From Hydractinia symbiolongicarpus (Eukaryota > Cnidaria > Hydrozoa > Anthoathecata > Hydractiniidae), in NCBI RefSeq assembly GCF_029227915.1, contig NC_079882.1, forward strand, positions 8,492,001 to 8,556,000: a DNA stretch of 64,000 bases. Direction: 5' to 3'. Below the pieces are notes generated by a model that was given only the letters and a program-made list of their open reading frames with translations, had not been told where the DNA came from and searched no databases. A program made the position numbers and the translations under genes. Positions within the stretch are counted from its first letter, which is position 1, and each line of letters begins with the position of its first letter. Positions 49,018 through 60,839 of the stretch are shown piece by piece.

Positions 49018-52000
49018 ATGGCAACTGGAACAATCATGATGGCACAAAAGTATGGATTGCCCCAATTTTCTGAAGATGGGGATTTTATGGGAAGTAGTTA
49101 CAGAACTTCCAAAGAAGAAACAAGGACCAGTTGTTTATTTGAGTTTAAATTCAGAAGTACGTCAGCCTTAACGAAAGAAGAATTGAATGAAGAAGATGGT
49201 TTAAATAAACTTGTTAATAAAATAAAAGAACTATATGGCATTACTGAAGATCAAGCAATGTTCAATGCTTACGAAAAATTTGAGACCCTTCACCGTTCCA
49301 AGACAATGTCGATCGGTTATTATGTAAATGAATTTGAACAGTTGAATCAAAAACTTAAGAGTTTTAAAATTGAGTTACCAACTGCAGTTCTTGCATATCA
49401 ACTACTAAAAAATGCACATGTACCGAAAGCTACACGTGAACTAACACGTGCTACGATTCCTTCCCTCACATACAACTCTATGAAAAAACAGATAAAAGCC
49501 ATTTATGATCAATGTGCTCAAAGTGAAAGTAGTAGAGACAGTAATGATATTGGTGTTGAGCAAGAAGTATTATATGGTCAAAAGTTTGACAGACGACGTT
49601 TTAACAATTGGAACACTCGTGGACGTGGCAGAGGTGGTAAATATTTCAGTGCTAAAAGAAGCCAGTACAACCCTAATGGTCCTGATGGACATCCATTGCA
49701 ATGTCACCATTGCAAATCTATAATGCATTTCATGAATGACTGTCCTGATAAGAATAAAGGAAGCAAAGGGCAGGATAAAGTACATGTGCAGTTTTTCGCA
49801 AAGGGTGTGGAACAATGCTTTATGGAGCAAGTTGTGTCTGAGTCTTTGAATTGTGCTTTACTAAACTCAGGATGTTCATCGACAGTTTGTGGTAAAAATT
49901 GGCTTGACTGTTACATAGACACTATGCCAGAAGGGACAGCTTTAGCTGAAAGTAAGAGTAACAAGTCCTTAAAATTTGGGCCAGGTGGAAGCTTCCCCTC
50001 AGTTAAAAAAGTTAACATCCCTGTTAATATGGCTGGAATGCAAGCCCATATTCTTACTGATGTTGTCGATTGTGAATTACCATTATTGTTATCAAAAAAG
50101 AGTCTGAAAGCAGCTAATAGCCAACTTGATTTTGTTAATGATAAAGTCACTATGTTTGGAAGAGACATTCCTTTACAACACACGTCAAATGGCCATTACT
50201 GTATACCTCTTACACCTAAGCAAGTTGCTGTTAACAAAACATCTCCGGGTGTAAATGCCACCAGAGTTATATTCACAGTCAACGATCTCACTGTAAAATC
50301 ACCTGAAGAAAAAGGCAAAATAGCTACAAAGCTTCACAAACAGTTTGGACATCCCATAGACAGCAGCAAACTGAAAACTCTTCTCCAAGATGAAAATGTT
50401 GAAGATAAAGAGTTATTTCAGCAAATTGACAATGTTACAAACTCTTGTGACACATGCAGTAGATATATATGAAGGCTCGATCAAGGGCCAATTGTCTCAC
50501 TACCAATGGCCTCAGATGTCAATGAATGCCTTGCCATGGACCTAAAATTCCTGACAGTTAATCATAAAAAGTTAACCATACTTCATATGATTGATGTGTT
50601 CTGTAGATACAGTGCATCAACAATTATCAAATCCAAGAATAAGGAAATTATCGTAGACACAATTCTCAAGCACTGGGTTGCTATTTTTGGCACACCAAAC
50701 TCGATTTTTTCAGACAACGGAGGGGAGTTCAACAATGAGCTCTTAAAGGGGCACTCCAGTGAAAAAAAATATTTAAAAAAAATGTTATTTTAAGAAGACA
50801 ATACATAAATATGTCAGAATAAACCTTTTACAATCGTTAAAAATCTTTATTTATACCTTAATGGGGTCTGTAAACATCTTCAATTTTAAATAAATTTGCA
50901 AGGTTGCGTAAAGTTGAGAGGACTAGGTCCGAATAAATAGGCATACGTCACATCGTGCAGACACTCCGTGAGCTCAGCAGCACACCTTCTAAAAGTTTGT
51001 TTACTTAGTGTTTACATTGTTCGTTGATAAAACGTCTTGTAGTAATGACGAAGATTTTAACTTAGAAAACATAGAATAGGATAATTAGGATAAACATAGA
51101 ATAGGATAATCTCTTCATGAAAAAGACTTTACAAAGCTACAGCCACACGACTTCGAACCTCTTGTGTCTCACAAGGGAGAAATTAATAATGATGCAAAGT
51201 GACGAGGTGTCTTCTACTAACTCAAAACAACGTTCTGAGCAAAATATTTTTTAAAGAAATAGAAAATATATTTAATTGGCTTTTTTTTAACATTCTTTTC
51301 ATCACAAAAACTTTATCATTTGTTTCAGTAAAAAAACTTTCTTACTTTACAAGCCAATTTATTTTTATTTCACAATTCAGCAATATTTTTCATCCGCACG
51401 TGCTTTTTTGCACACAAATGCAAACAAATTTTATGTAACGTTGAAATTTTCACCATGATGGAGGACCATTCAAATGCGTGATCAAAAGATCGAATAATGT
51501 TCGGGTCGTGATAAGTTGGTAAAACATGAGTATTAATATTGTACAAATAAAAATCATTCTTATGATTATGGTAGGTCGTAAATGCGTTGCAGAAGCTACT
51601 GACTTATAAGTAGTTGTTTTGACAAAGCTGTTTTAGAAACTGCATTATCAGCATCACATGCAGCCTTAAACATTACAAAGATTGAAGAAAATGAGTACAT
51701 TTACCCCCTGAAAATATTCGGCATGTCCTTCCATAAAAAAAGCTTCTTTTTTGAAAAACAAAGAATAGAAACTTGATCGCTACGAAAGATGTGTAACTAC
51801 TTTCTGAGTACGTATATAGCAAAAAAGAAAAAAGTGATTTTTACTGGAGTTCCCCTTTAAGAGATGTAGCAGAACTGTTAAACACAAGAGTGTATACAAC
51901 AGCAGCAGAAGCTCCATGGTCAAATGGTGTATGTGAGCATCATAATTTCATCCTGGAAAATATGATTATGAAAATTGTTGACAACACTAGTTGTTCTGTT

Positions 52001-54344
52001 GAAAATGCACTTACATGGGCCAATTGTGCCAAAAATGCGTTGCATAATAACCGTGGATTCAGTCTCAATCAGCTTGTATTTGGACGCAATCCAAATCTCC
52101 CATCTGTGCTTACAGCCAAGCCTCCTGTTCTTCGAACAGTTACACCCAGTCAATTAATTGCGAATCATCTGAATGCCCTGCATGTTGCTCGCAAAGCATT
52201 CATTGAAAGTGAATCTTAAAACAGCACTCAGTCATCAAACACGGACATCTACCAGCAAAGATTTTTATAATGGTGAATTGGTATACTATAAGCGACGTGG
52301 AGAGGACCTGGTGTAGTCCTTGGCATTGATGGAAAACAGGTCCTTGTTAAACATGGAGGAACTTACGTTCGAGTGTCACTTGCAATCAGTGAAGGGACAC
52401 CGTAGTTGTCAGGAAAGCACAAGTGGAAACCCTCAAGTGAAGAAAACTACAACCAAAAAAGAAGATTGCTTTGATGAGATTTCAAACAGCGTAGCGAATG
52501 GGTTGCTTGAAAGCGTAAACGATTTTGATATCAACACATCGTCAGAAGTTGTACTTGATGACATTCCTAGTGATCATACCGTAAATACAAATGAGATCCC
52601 TGCTATTTACCATGCTCAGGTTGAAACAACACATCAATCAAGCATTGAGCAAGAAGTTTCTAACACACCTCGCAATGAACAGTCATTGACAAAAGTCAGG
52701 GAGAGGGTTAGGTTTATTGATCCTGATACTAATAAACTTGCTGAATTTATGGTTGTTAGTCGTGCTGGTAAAGTAGGAAAATCTGGAGTTGGAGCATATA
52801 AGAATTGGTTGAATGTCAAAGATGGTAAAACCAAAGCCATGAAATCAATTGACTTTGAAAACATTTTGGATTGGGAAAAGGTAAACACAGAATCAGTATA
52901 TAATGTAGAAACGTCATGTGATGTTAGTGAAGCTCAACATAAAGAATTAACTAAATGGCGTGATTACAATGTTTATGATGAAGTTGAAGACAAAGGGCAA
53001 GACATAACCACAACCCACTGGGCGATATCTGAGAAAAGTCATGATGGTAAAACAGAAATTAAAGCACGATTAGTGGCACAAGGTTTTGAGGAGGACACTA
53101 TTGGTATACGAACAGACTCGCCAACTGTAAACAAGGAGAACTTTCGTCTTGTGTGTAATATTGGTGCAACCCATGGATGGAAAATTTTACAGTCTTGATA
53201 TTAAAGCTGGGTTTCTTCAAGGTGCCAAGATTGATAGAGTCGTACATCTTCTTCCACCACCAGAAGCTAACACAGACAAGTTGTGGAAACTAAAAACACC
53301 TGTTTATGGCTTGTGCGACGCTTCACGCGCTTGGTATGAGACATTATCTAACGAATTCGATAAAGTTGGAGCTACAAGAAGCATTTATGACAATGCATTA
53401 TTTTTCTGGAGAAAAGAAACTCTCAAAGGTGTAATTTGCTGTCATGTTGACGATTGCTCTTCGTTGGAAGTGATTTGTTTCATGACACTATCATTGCACA
53501 TTTACGTAAGACATTCTCACTTAGTAAAGAGAATTCAAAGTCGTTTAACTTTTTGGGATTAGAAATTGAACAAGAGTATGGTGCAGTAATTATTCATCAG
53601 CATAATTACATTAGTAACATTTCACCAATTAATTTGACCAATAGTACGTCTACAATTCCACTTACAAAATATGAAGCATGTCAAATTCAATGGGCAGCAA
53701 AACAAACTAGACCTGATGCTGCTTACGTTGCCTGTGATTTAAGCACTCGCATAAGACATGGAACAGTTGCTGATGCTCGTAGAGCTAACAAGCAGCTGAA
53801 ACATCTGCAGCAAACTGAAGTAAAGATTGTTATTTCAAACACTGGAGATGTTAAAGCATCATCGCTCATACTTTTCAGTGATGCATCACATGGAAATTTA
53901 ATTAATGGCGGCTCACAAGGTGGATTTGTTCTGCTACTGCATGGTGAAAGCAAAATTCCGCCAATTATTTGGAGATCTCACAAGTTAAAATGGGCTGTTA
54001 AAAGCGCCATGGGTGCGGAAACCATGGCTCTCTTAGAAGGTGCGGAACATGCTATGTTGATCAGATCCCTAATTAAAGAGATTTTTTCAGTTGATATACC
54101 AATTATCTGTATATCAGAAAATAAATCACTTGCGGAAGCAGTCAAAAATACCAACGTCATAGAAGATAAACGATTGTATATTGATATTTGTGCACTTGGT
54201 GAGATGGTCGAAAAAGGAGAAATGGGGGAACTCATTCTTACGAAATCAAGTGATCAGATTGCTGACTGTCTTACGAAAGGCACTGCTTCAGCTGAAAACC
54301 TGCTACGTATACTATCCGGTAGAGAACAGTTGAAATACCGTTAA
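49018..54344 (+). pseudogene. Copia gag-pol polyprotein, broken
   Basis: Order as in Copia (integrase before RT). Gag of UBN2 type runs to about residue 220. A zinc knuckle follows (CHHCKSIMHFMNDC, about residue 228). The protease site reads LLNSGCSSTVCG, where the catalytic Asp is replaced by Asn. The GAG-pre-integrase segment (GHPIDSSKLK, CDTCSR) comes next, then an in-frame TGA at 50470-50472. The integrase core (DVFCRYS, FSDNGGEFNNE) is split at 50747-51856 by a MITE and resumes at RDVAELLN / APWSNGVCEH. Frameshifts follow at about 52220-52330 and before 53150. RT has LDIKAGFLQG, PVYGLCDASRAWYE and the catalytic CHVDDC (about 53441-53458). RNase H includes FSDASHGN and LTKSSDQIADCLTKG. 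A local double frameshift also affects 49108-49163. Confidence 0.9.
50747..51856. mobile_element. TTAA-flanked MITE (piggyBac-like) inside Copia integrase
   Basis: 1110 bp bounded by TTAA at 50743-50746 and 51857-51860. Left end AGGGGCACTCCAGTGAAAAA; the right end read inward is AGGGGAACTCCAGTAAAAAT. Removing the element with one TTAA restores an open frame across the junction (NNELL then RDVAELL), which proves the insertion. TTAA duplication is the signature of piggyBac transposition. No transposase is encoded. Confidence 0.9.
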
Positions 54345-54565
54345 GTTTTGGTTAATTAAAACAAATATAACAGTATGCCAAATGACACTTTAAAAGCATT
54401 CTTACATTGTGTTCCTGCGTCTTGCAGTTTCTTTTCTTGAACATACTTTATGATTTTGTTTTATTGAGAGAGAATGTAGTGGCAAGATTGTCATTATGTT
54501 CATTATATCTTTTAGGTTTAGATGTATGGCTTTATGCCATAATAAAGAATACAGATCTATTCACA

Positions 54566-55079
54566 GTATACACTATATTAGTGAAATATTATCCAAATTA
54601 TACCGTTCTGGGATTAAAAAATCAAGACTCATTCTGTTTCCTTGCAATTTATTCTTCAACGCAATAAATAACAAACCAACATTTCAATCTTTTTCAGTAA
54701 TTTCAATCAGGAATGCTAATGATTACCATGATAACAACAATAGCTAGAACATAGAACTCGGTAATACGACGACCATCTTTTTTTAACGAGCGTCTAAAAT
54801 ACATATGTTACCTCCAGCAAAACAACACTTTTCTTGCTGATTCAAATCGTGAATTTTTATGAAATGAATAACAAAAGATCGACTTTTTGTATTGTGATTA
54901 TTTTTTTTTACGTAGAATGAAGTTTATAACACTTTGAGAGTCATTTTTAAAATTCACCTGCATGAGGACCGTTAGTTTGTGTACGAGGGACACGAAATAG
55001 CCAGTGGAAAGTAGGGTCTTCGACTGTTATGTATTTAATTAGCTTCGTTTCGCTCACTTTGGCGTGGAAGTTTCATATT
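54566..55079. other. Gene-free, between Copia right end and inverted-repeat arm
   Basis: AT-rich, nothing recognised. Confidence 0.4.
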
Positions 55080-55198
55080 GGAACTATTTATTCATTGGTG
55101 GTTCTGTGATGATACTGCTGGTTCGCTGTTGGTTTTCTGGTCGTTCTACAGGGACTGCTGGTTCTGTGGAGACTGGTAGTTACCTGTTTTAGTTATTA
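55080..55198. repeat. Right arm of inverted repeat around the Copia element
   Basis: Reverse complement of the left arm at 48603: read inward it begins TGTAATAACTAAAACAGGTA and continues into the same AGTCTCC-CAGAACCA repeats. The host element was probably a MITE or fold-back element into which Copia inserted. Confidence 0.75.
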
Positions 55199-55905
55199 CA
55201 TCCCACTTCAACTAATTTACAAACCTTTGTTCAACCGATTTGGAGAGGTGAACGCAAAATGCCCTTTCTCGAAACGAAAAAAAACAGGTCATGGTCCTGG
55301 ACGCGAGATGAAGAAGGATTGCGAGGATGATGTTGAAGGAAGCAATGAGGCACTATGCATGTACTGTAAAAGGTCATCTATGCATTAACCAACGTGCTGG
55401 ATCACTAGCCATGTGCAAGCAATGGAGTTGGTCAAATGCGTAGACAGCAAAAAAACTTATATTGATTGGCAAACTAAGTTACAAAGTGTTGTATGTAATC
55501 ATTTCCTTGCAAAGATGCAGAAAAAAGACAACACACCAGGACTTAACCCTTATGTGTGACTTATTTGTAGTCATTCTTATAAGGGAGACATACCACTGCC
55601 ACTGTTTTTACATTCAGGTCATACTCACCTATATCATCCATCAAAATACGCAAGGCTAAAAGAGCATTAAGCATAGGAGAAGAAGCAGGTCAAAGTTAAC
55701 ATACTAGCACTTCTTAATTATTTCACGTCCCTTTTGGGCACAGGATGGGTAGGCGGAATAAAGGGAAAAAAGTGCGCAAAGCATCAACATTGCCATTACA
55801 GCAAAACCGAAAGGAGAATGGCAGCTGAAGTTGTGTCAGTAACAGTTGAGGGCAATATTTGTGTTCTTGTGGCCGAAATACAATCAGAGTTTCCTAATTG
55901 AGCCC
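55199..55905. other. Gene-free stretch
   Basis: No supported feature on either strand. Confidence 0.4.
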
Positions 55906-55908
55906 TAA

Positions 55909-56232
55909 GGGGCCTTCAAAAATTTTTTGGGGCCCTGTTAGCGGGATATTGGCGCTAAGGGAGGGAGGGGGGTTCAAGTTTGAAAAAAGAATCCGCGAAC
56001 GATTGAGAAATTTCAAAAATTTGTTTGTGGCCTGAAAATTCTTCGTTCGCGAGCATAATGTCTCATGTCATGTCCGATAACTTTTATCTACAAAACACGC
56101 CCCTGAGCCTTCTAAGATTTATCCAAATGTATGTATTTCACGGACAGAAATCTGCTAAAAGAGGGGGGAGGGGGTCCAAATCTTAGCGGCGATATCCCGC
56201 TAACGGGGACCAAAAATTTTTTTGAAGGCCCC
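55909..56232. mobile_element. TAA-flanked MITE, PIF/Harbinger-like
   Basis: 324 bp with TIRs of about 50 bp: left GGGGCCTTCAAAAATTTTTT then GTTAGCGGGATAT; the right end read inward is GGGGCCTTCAAAAAAATTTT then GTTAGCGGGATAT. It is flanked by TAA at 55906-55908 and 56233-56235, the TWA-type target duplication of PIF/Harbinger elements. Confidence 0.85.
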
Positions 56233-56235
56233 TAA

Positions 56236-57089
56236 TTTTGTCTCTAGGGAATTGCACTGGATTGCTTTTAAATCCAACTTTATCAAAATTTAAGGTTACA
56301 GACTTAGCTTTACTCTTTCTCGCAGCCAAAGTTTTGTTTTAAAGGAACATTTTTTAAGCTTTTTTGTTGTAGTTGTCAGAGGGATTTTCTCCTCTTGGAG
56401 GTCAAAGTTATTGCACATGCTCCAAGGTCTGACAAATGGCTTTGTATTTTACAGGGCAGGATCAAAACCAGTCAGTAGCCATTTTATTACCTGGATTCTA
56501 TTCTCGTCTTAAAGCAATAATCAAATTTTGCACATGATAGAATACCAATGACAAATTTCCCTCCACAACTACTTAAATTAGAATATACAGTTCGAATTTC
56601 GAAGGAAAAAAAAACATTCGAAATTACATAAGAAACGAACCAACCAAATAAGGGTATTTGTTTCATTTATTTTAAACCGACTTACCCTTCCAAACATTCC
56701 AAGTCAGCGCATCGTCTGATTCAAATGTCTTTTTGCATGTTACGCAGAAGCAAATTGTATATTCAGCAGTGGCTTTTACTTTTACTTTTTGCTCATGAGC
56801 AATCAGAGCTCTTGCAGTATTGAAGTTTGTACAAATTTTTTTGCATAGGGTCCTACTCGCATCTTTTAACTGGCCTTCGGGCTGTTTTGAGAGGTCCCCT
56901 GCTGGTTGTGATAGTTTGTTAATACTTCCTTGTATTTATTCAGTTCAATTTTTGTAAACTTTCATTCCCAGAAAAGATTATCTGTATCTGTATCTATATC
57001 TGTATCTGCAGCCAACGTTCCATGTGATATGTGAACCAGCTGGGAAGAAAAAATACCCAGAATGCTTTGCGCAACCGTCAAAGATCTAT
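56236..57089. other. Gene-free stretch with a TATCTG run
   Basis: 56979-57008 is a short (TATCTG)n microsatellite. Nothing else is recognised before the satellite array. Confidence 0.5.
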
Positions 57090-58860
57090 TACATGTATTA
57101 CAGTATATTACTAAGTATTACAGTGTATTACCAAATACTACAAAATATTACAGTTAGATGTTACAAGTACTACAGTGTATTACCGAATACTACAAGGTAT
57201 TACAGTGTATTACTGAATACTACAAAATATTACAGTATATTACTAAGTACTACAGTGTATTACTGAATACTACAAAGTATTACAGTGTATTACCGAATAC
57301 TACAAGGTATTACAGTATATTACTAAGTATTACAGTGTATTACTAAATACTACAAAATATTACAGTATATTACTAAGTACTACAGTGTATTACTGAATAC
57401 TACAAAGTATTACAGTGTATTACTGAATACTACAAGGTATTACAGTGTATTACTGAATACTACAAGGTATTACAGTGTATTACTGAATACTACAAAGTAT
57501 TACAGTGTATTACTGAATACTACAAAGTATTACAGTGTATTACTGAATACTACAAGGTATTACAGTGTATTACTAAATACTACAAGGTATTACAGTATAC
57601 TACCGAATATTACAAGGTATTACAGTGTACTACAAGGTATTACAGTGTATTACCGAATACTACAAGGTATTACAGTGTATTACTGAATACTACAAAGTAT
57701 TACAGTGTATTACTGAATACTACAAAGTATTACAGTGTATTACTGAACACTACAAGGTATTACAGTGTATTACTAAATACTACAAGGTATTACAGTATAC
57801 TACCGAATACTACAAGGTATTACAGTATATTACCGAATACTACAAAGTATTACAGTGTATTACTAAATACTACAAGGTATTACAGTGTATTACTGTATAC
57901 TACACAATATTACAGTATATTACTAAGTACTACAGTGTATTACTGAATACTACAAGGTATTACAGTGTATTACCGAATACTACAAGGCATTACAGTATAT
58001 TACCGAATACTACAAGGTATTACAGTGTATTACTGAATACTACAAGGTATTACAGTGTATTACTGAATACTACAAGGTATTACAGTGTATTACCGAATAC
58101 TACAAGGTATTACAGTGTATTACTGAATACTACAAGGTATTACAGTGTATTACCGAATACTACAAGGTATTACAGTGTATTACCGAATACTACAAGGTAT
58201 TGCAGTATATTACCGAATACTACAAAGTATTACAGTATATTACTGAATACTACAAGGCATTACAGTATATTACCGAATACTACAAGGTATTACAGTGTAT
58301 TACTGAATACTACAAGGCATTACAGTATATTAACGAATACTACAAGGTATTACAGTATATTACCGAATACTACAAAGTATTACAGTATATTACTGAATAC
58401 TACAAGGCATTACAGTATATTACCGAATACTACAAGGTATTACAGTGTATTACCGAATACTACAAGGCATTACAGTGTATTACTGAATACTACAAGGTAT
58501 TACAGTGTATTACCGAATACTACAAGGTATTACATTGTATTACTGAATACTACAAGGTATTACAGTATATTACCGAATACTACAAAGTATTACAGTATAT
58601 TACTGAATACTACAAGGCATTACAGTATATTACCGAATACTACAAGGTAATACAGTGTATTACTGAATACTACAAGGTATTACAGTGTATTACCGAATAC
58701 TACAAGGTATTACAGTGTATTACTGAATACTACAAGGTATTACAGTATATTACCGAATACTACAAAGTATTACAGTATATTACTGAATACTACAAGCTAT
58801 TACAGTGTATTTCTGAATATACTACAAAGTAATACAGTGTAAAATACGGGATATTACTAT
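57090..58860. repeat. 30-bp satellite array, right (about 1.8 kb, reverse orientation)
   Basis: Reverse complement of the family at 24771-27448: TACTACAAGGTATTACAGTG plus TATTACCGAA. Units are less regular at the left edge (57090-57400), which contains 20-bp and shifted units. Long open frames (YYKVLQCITE type) are period artefacts. Confidence 0.97.
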
Positions 58861-58924
58861 GTACTACACTGTATTACTGTATATTACAAAGATATTATGC
58901 TAGGCACTAGTATGTATACTAGGC

Positions 58925-59062
58925 AGTATTATGTGTTAACAACATTACGACGTTGATAAATTGCTTAACGTCGTGTGTCAGATGTCGTTGGAAGAATACG
59001 ACAATGTCGGATACGACATATTCACAGACTAAATGGATCCTTCCATGAAGTGCTTCCCGTAG
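58925..59062 (+). repeat. Conserved flank of right satellite array
   Basis: Homologous to the reverse complement of about 24600-24745: shared GTTAACAACAT-ACGACG, TTGATAAATTG-TTAACGTCG, GAATACGACAATGTCGG and ATGGATCCTTCCATGAAGTG. Relative to the left copy it lacks 31 bases after ATGTCGG and reads a stop (ACTAAATGG) where the left copy is open. Confidence 0.85.
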
Positions 59063-59789
59063 GAAAATGTTTATTGATTTATTGCACTGTATACGTGACC
59101 TTGGTATGAGGTTGGTAGATTACCTTTATTTAGTGTATCAAAAAAACCATTTTAGCTGTTTTGTAAACCTCTTTGAAAACTTAAATTTAAACCTCTGCCG
59201 CTTTTAGCCTTTATGTCTTTTAAAAAATTATGGTTATGAGACAATCTACAGGGCCGAATTTAGACTTCAGCGGTCACTTTTCGACACTTGCCTAAACTAA
59301 TAATTTGTCTAAAAGCAACGCATAATTTTATTAAGGTTCTGCACCAAGGACCCGTGTTATTATTCCCACTCAGGAGTGTTTGCTGAGGCTTAACTACAAT
59401 ATGGTTTTCTTGGTAGTCGAACTGGATGCTGCATTTCAAACTGCTGAAATAGGTAAATAAGCAAAAGGTTCTGGAGCACCCTAGATCCAACATAAGGGGC
59501 TTACAGCGCCTCCTCCCCCTCAAGACACGCAGCTGTTTCATATACCGCGCAAGTTTTTGCTTCGCTTCGCTCGTAAATCCGCCTAAATTAAAAAGAAACC
59601 TGTACCCGCCCCTGTCCTAGGCTACAATCCTGGAAACAAATATTGAGACAAACGTCAGTTTTTTCGCTAGTCGCACTCTCTAGCAATCCTGCACTAATAA
59701 TCCACGTCCAGGTTAGCAACAGTTAGCAAATTTCAAGAGTTTAGGCTCCGCCAAGTTCTAATTGATAAATAAACCTTGAAAAATTTTAA
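59063..59789. other. Gene-free stretch
   Basis: No supported feature. Confidence 0.4.
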
Positions 59790-60669
59790 ATGCATAAATC
59801 TTTTTCGCCGTTTCGACGTTTTCGCCATAATCAAAAGATCTCATCTAGCGTATTCCATGACGAGTTCCATGAACACATCAACGGCCTACATGGACAAATC
59901 AAATTCACTGTTGAGCTTGAACACGATGGAAGTATCGCTTTCCTGGACACTTTGGTCAAACGCAAGAATAGTTCCATTTCAGTTTCAGTGTATCGTAAAC
60001 CAAAACACACTGACCAGTACCTTTACTTCGAATCAAACCATCAGAAATCTTGCAAAAAAGTGTCATATCTTCATTACTGGAGAGTAAAATAGAAATTCGA
60101 CGTGTAAGAAATGCATTAATCGCAAATAGATACAGTCATAAAGTCATCACGCAAGTAGAAAATAAAATGAAGAGAAGATGCAACGGAGACAACAAGGAAA
60201 CATCAGAGGAATTTATCGCATCAGCATTCCTACCCTTCGTACCAGGTACCAGAGAGATCCTTCGTCGAGTTTTAAGGCAACACAAGATCAAATGCATTCT
60301 TAACGCTAAAGACACCCTAAGAATCACTTTGTCTGCCTGGAGAAACAAAGTAATGTTGTTTACGAAATCCCGTGTAAAGATTGCGATGCAGTGTATATAG
60401 GCGAAACAAAAAGGAAGTTTACGCAACGAGTACAAGAACATATGCGTGCAGTGAGAAACAGAGATGTGAAGAAAAACGAAATTGCGGTCCATAGCTGGAG
60501 CAGAAGTCATCAGTTTAATTGGGATGAGAAGAAAATCATTGACAGAGAATCCAGAACAACGGCCAGGAAGATTAAAGAAACCATCAACAGTGTAGAACGT
60601 AACAAACACATAAACAGCATCTCGTATCAACTTCCTGAGATTTGGTTACCAGCCCTACAGAAGAAGTAG
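59790..60669 (+). pseudogene. Penelope-like retroelement, 5'-truncated RT and GIY-YIG endonuclease
   Basis: Starts inside the RT catalytic region: [12 protein letters not shown] is the YVDD box with residues missing. Then, after a frameshift, come the RT thumb motifs [29 protein letters not shown] and [14 protein letters not shown] (to about 60040). A connector is spread over two frames. 60361-60669 is an open GIY-YIG domain: VYEIPCKDCDAVYIGET, KFTQRVQEHMRAV, the NEIAVHSWSRSHQFNW block and a stop after LPALQKK. Penelope-like elements pair this endonuclease with RT for target-primed insertion, and 5' truncation is usual for them. It is on the opposite strand to the relic at 35918-37440. Confidence 0.88.
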
Positions 60670-60804
60670 TTACCTACATCTAGGTCCGAAAATGTTAATT
60701 ACCTTAATTAACTGTAATTATCAGCTCGTTTCTGATTCGTTAATTTTTATGAATTTCGATCCTCTGCAATTTTATAAATACACGCGCAACATCATTTTAC
60801 TTTG

Positions 60805-60838
60805 CCCGATGATGGGAGAATGATCTCCCGAAACGTCG
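60805..60838 (+). ncRNA. Hammerhead-ribozyme-like fold at the Penelope 3' end
   Basis: CCGATGA, then a perfect 6-bp stem GGGAGA-ATGA-TCTCCC, then GAAAC and GTC. This is the hammerhead core order (CUGAUGA, stem II, GAAA) with C in place of the conserved U4. Hammerheads are known in Penelope-like element ends. The U4 change and lack of a clear stem III argue that it is inactive or a relic. Confidence 0.4.
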
Positions 60839-60839
60839 C

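Larger units (their letters stand above)
48893..54565 (+). mobile_element. Copia-type LTR retrotransposon, decayed
   Basis: Two short similar ends, 48893-48990 and 54465-54565, both starting TGAGA and ending CTATTCACA, share ATTATGTTCATTATATCTTT. They are taken as LTRs of about 100 bp. A primer-binding-like TGGTAGCAGAGGC follows the left one at 48994. Between them lie gag, protease, integrase, reverse transcriptase and RNase H in Copia order. A polypurine tract and target duplication are not evident, so LTR limits are provisional. Confidence 0.8.

Noticed and set aside
57024-58832. Long plus-strand open frames with the same decapeptides
   Set aside because: Same artefact in the reversed array.
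24771-58860. CRISPR array
   Set aside because: Units are contiguous tandem repeats with no unique spacers, in an intron-bearing animal genome.
24466-59062. Giant Polinton/Maverick-type element framed by the two inverted arrays
   Set aside because: None of the expected genes (protein-primed polymerase B, retroviral-type integrase of that group, packaging ATPase, capsid) is seen between the arrays; contents are ordinary repeats.
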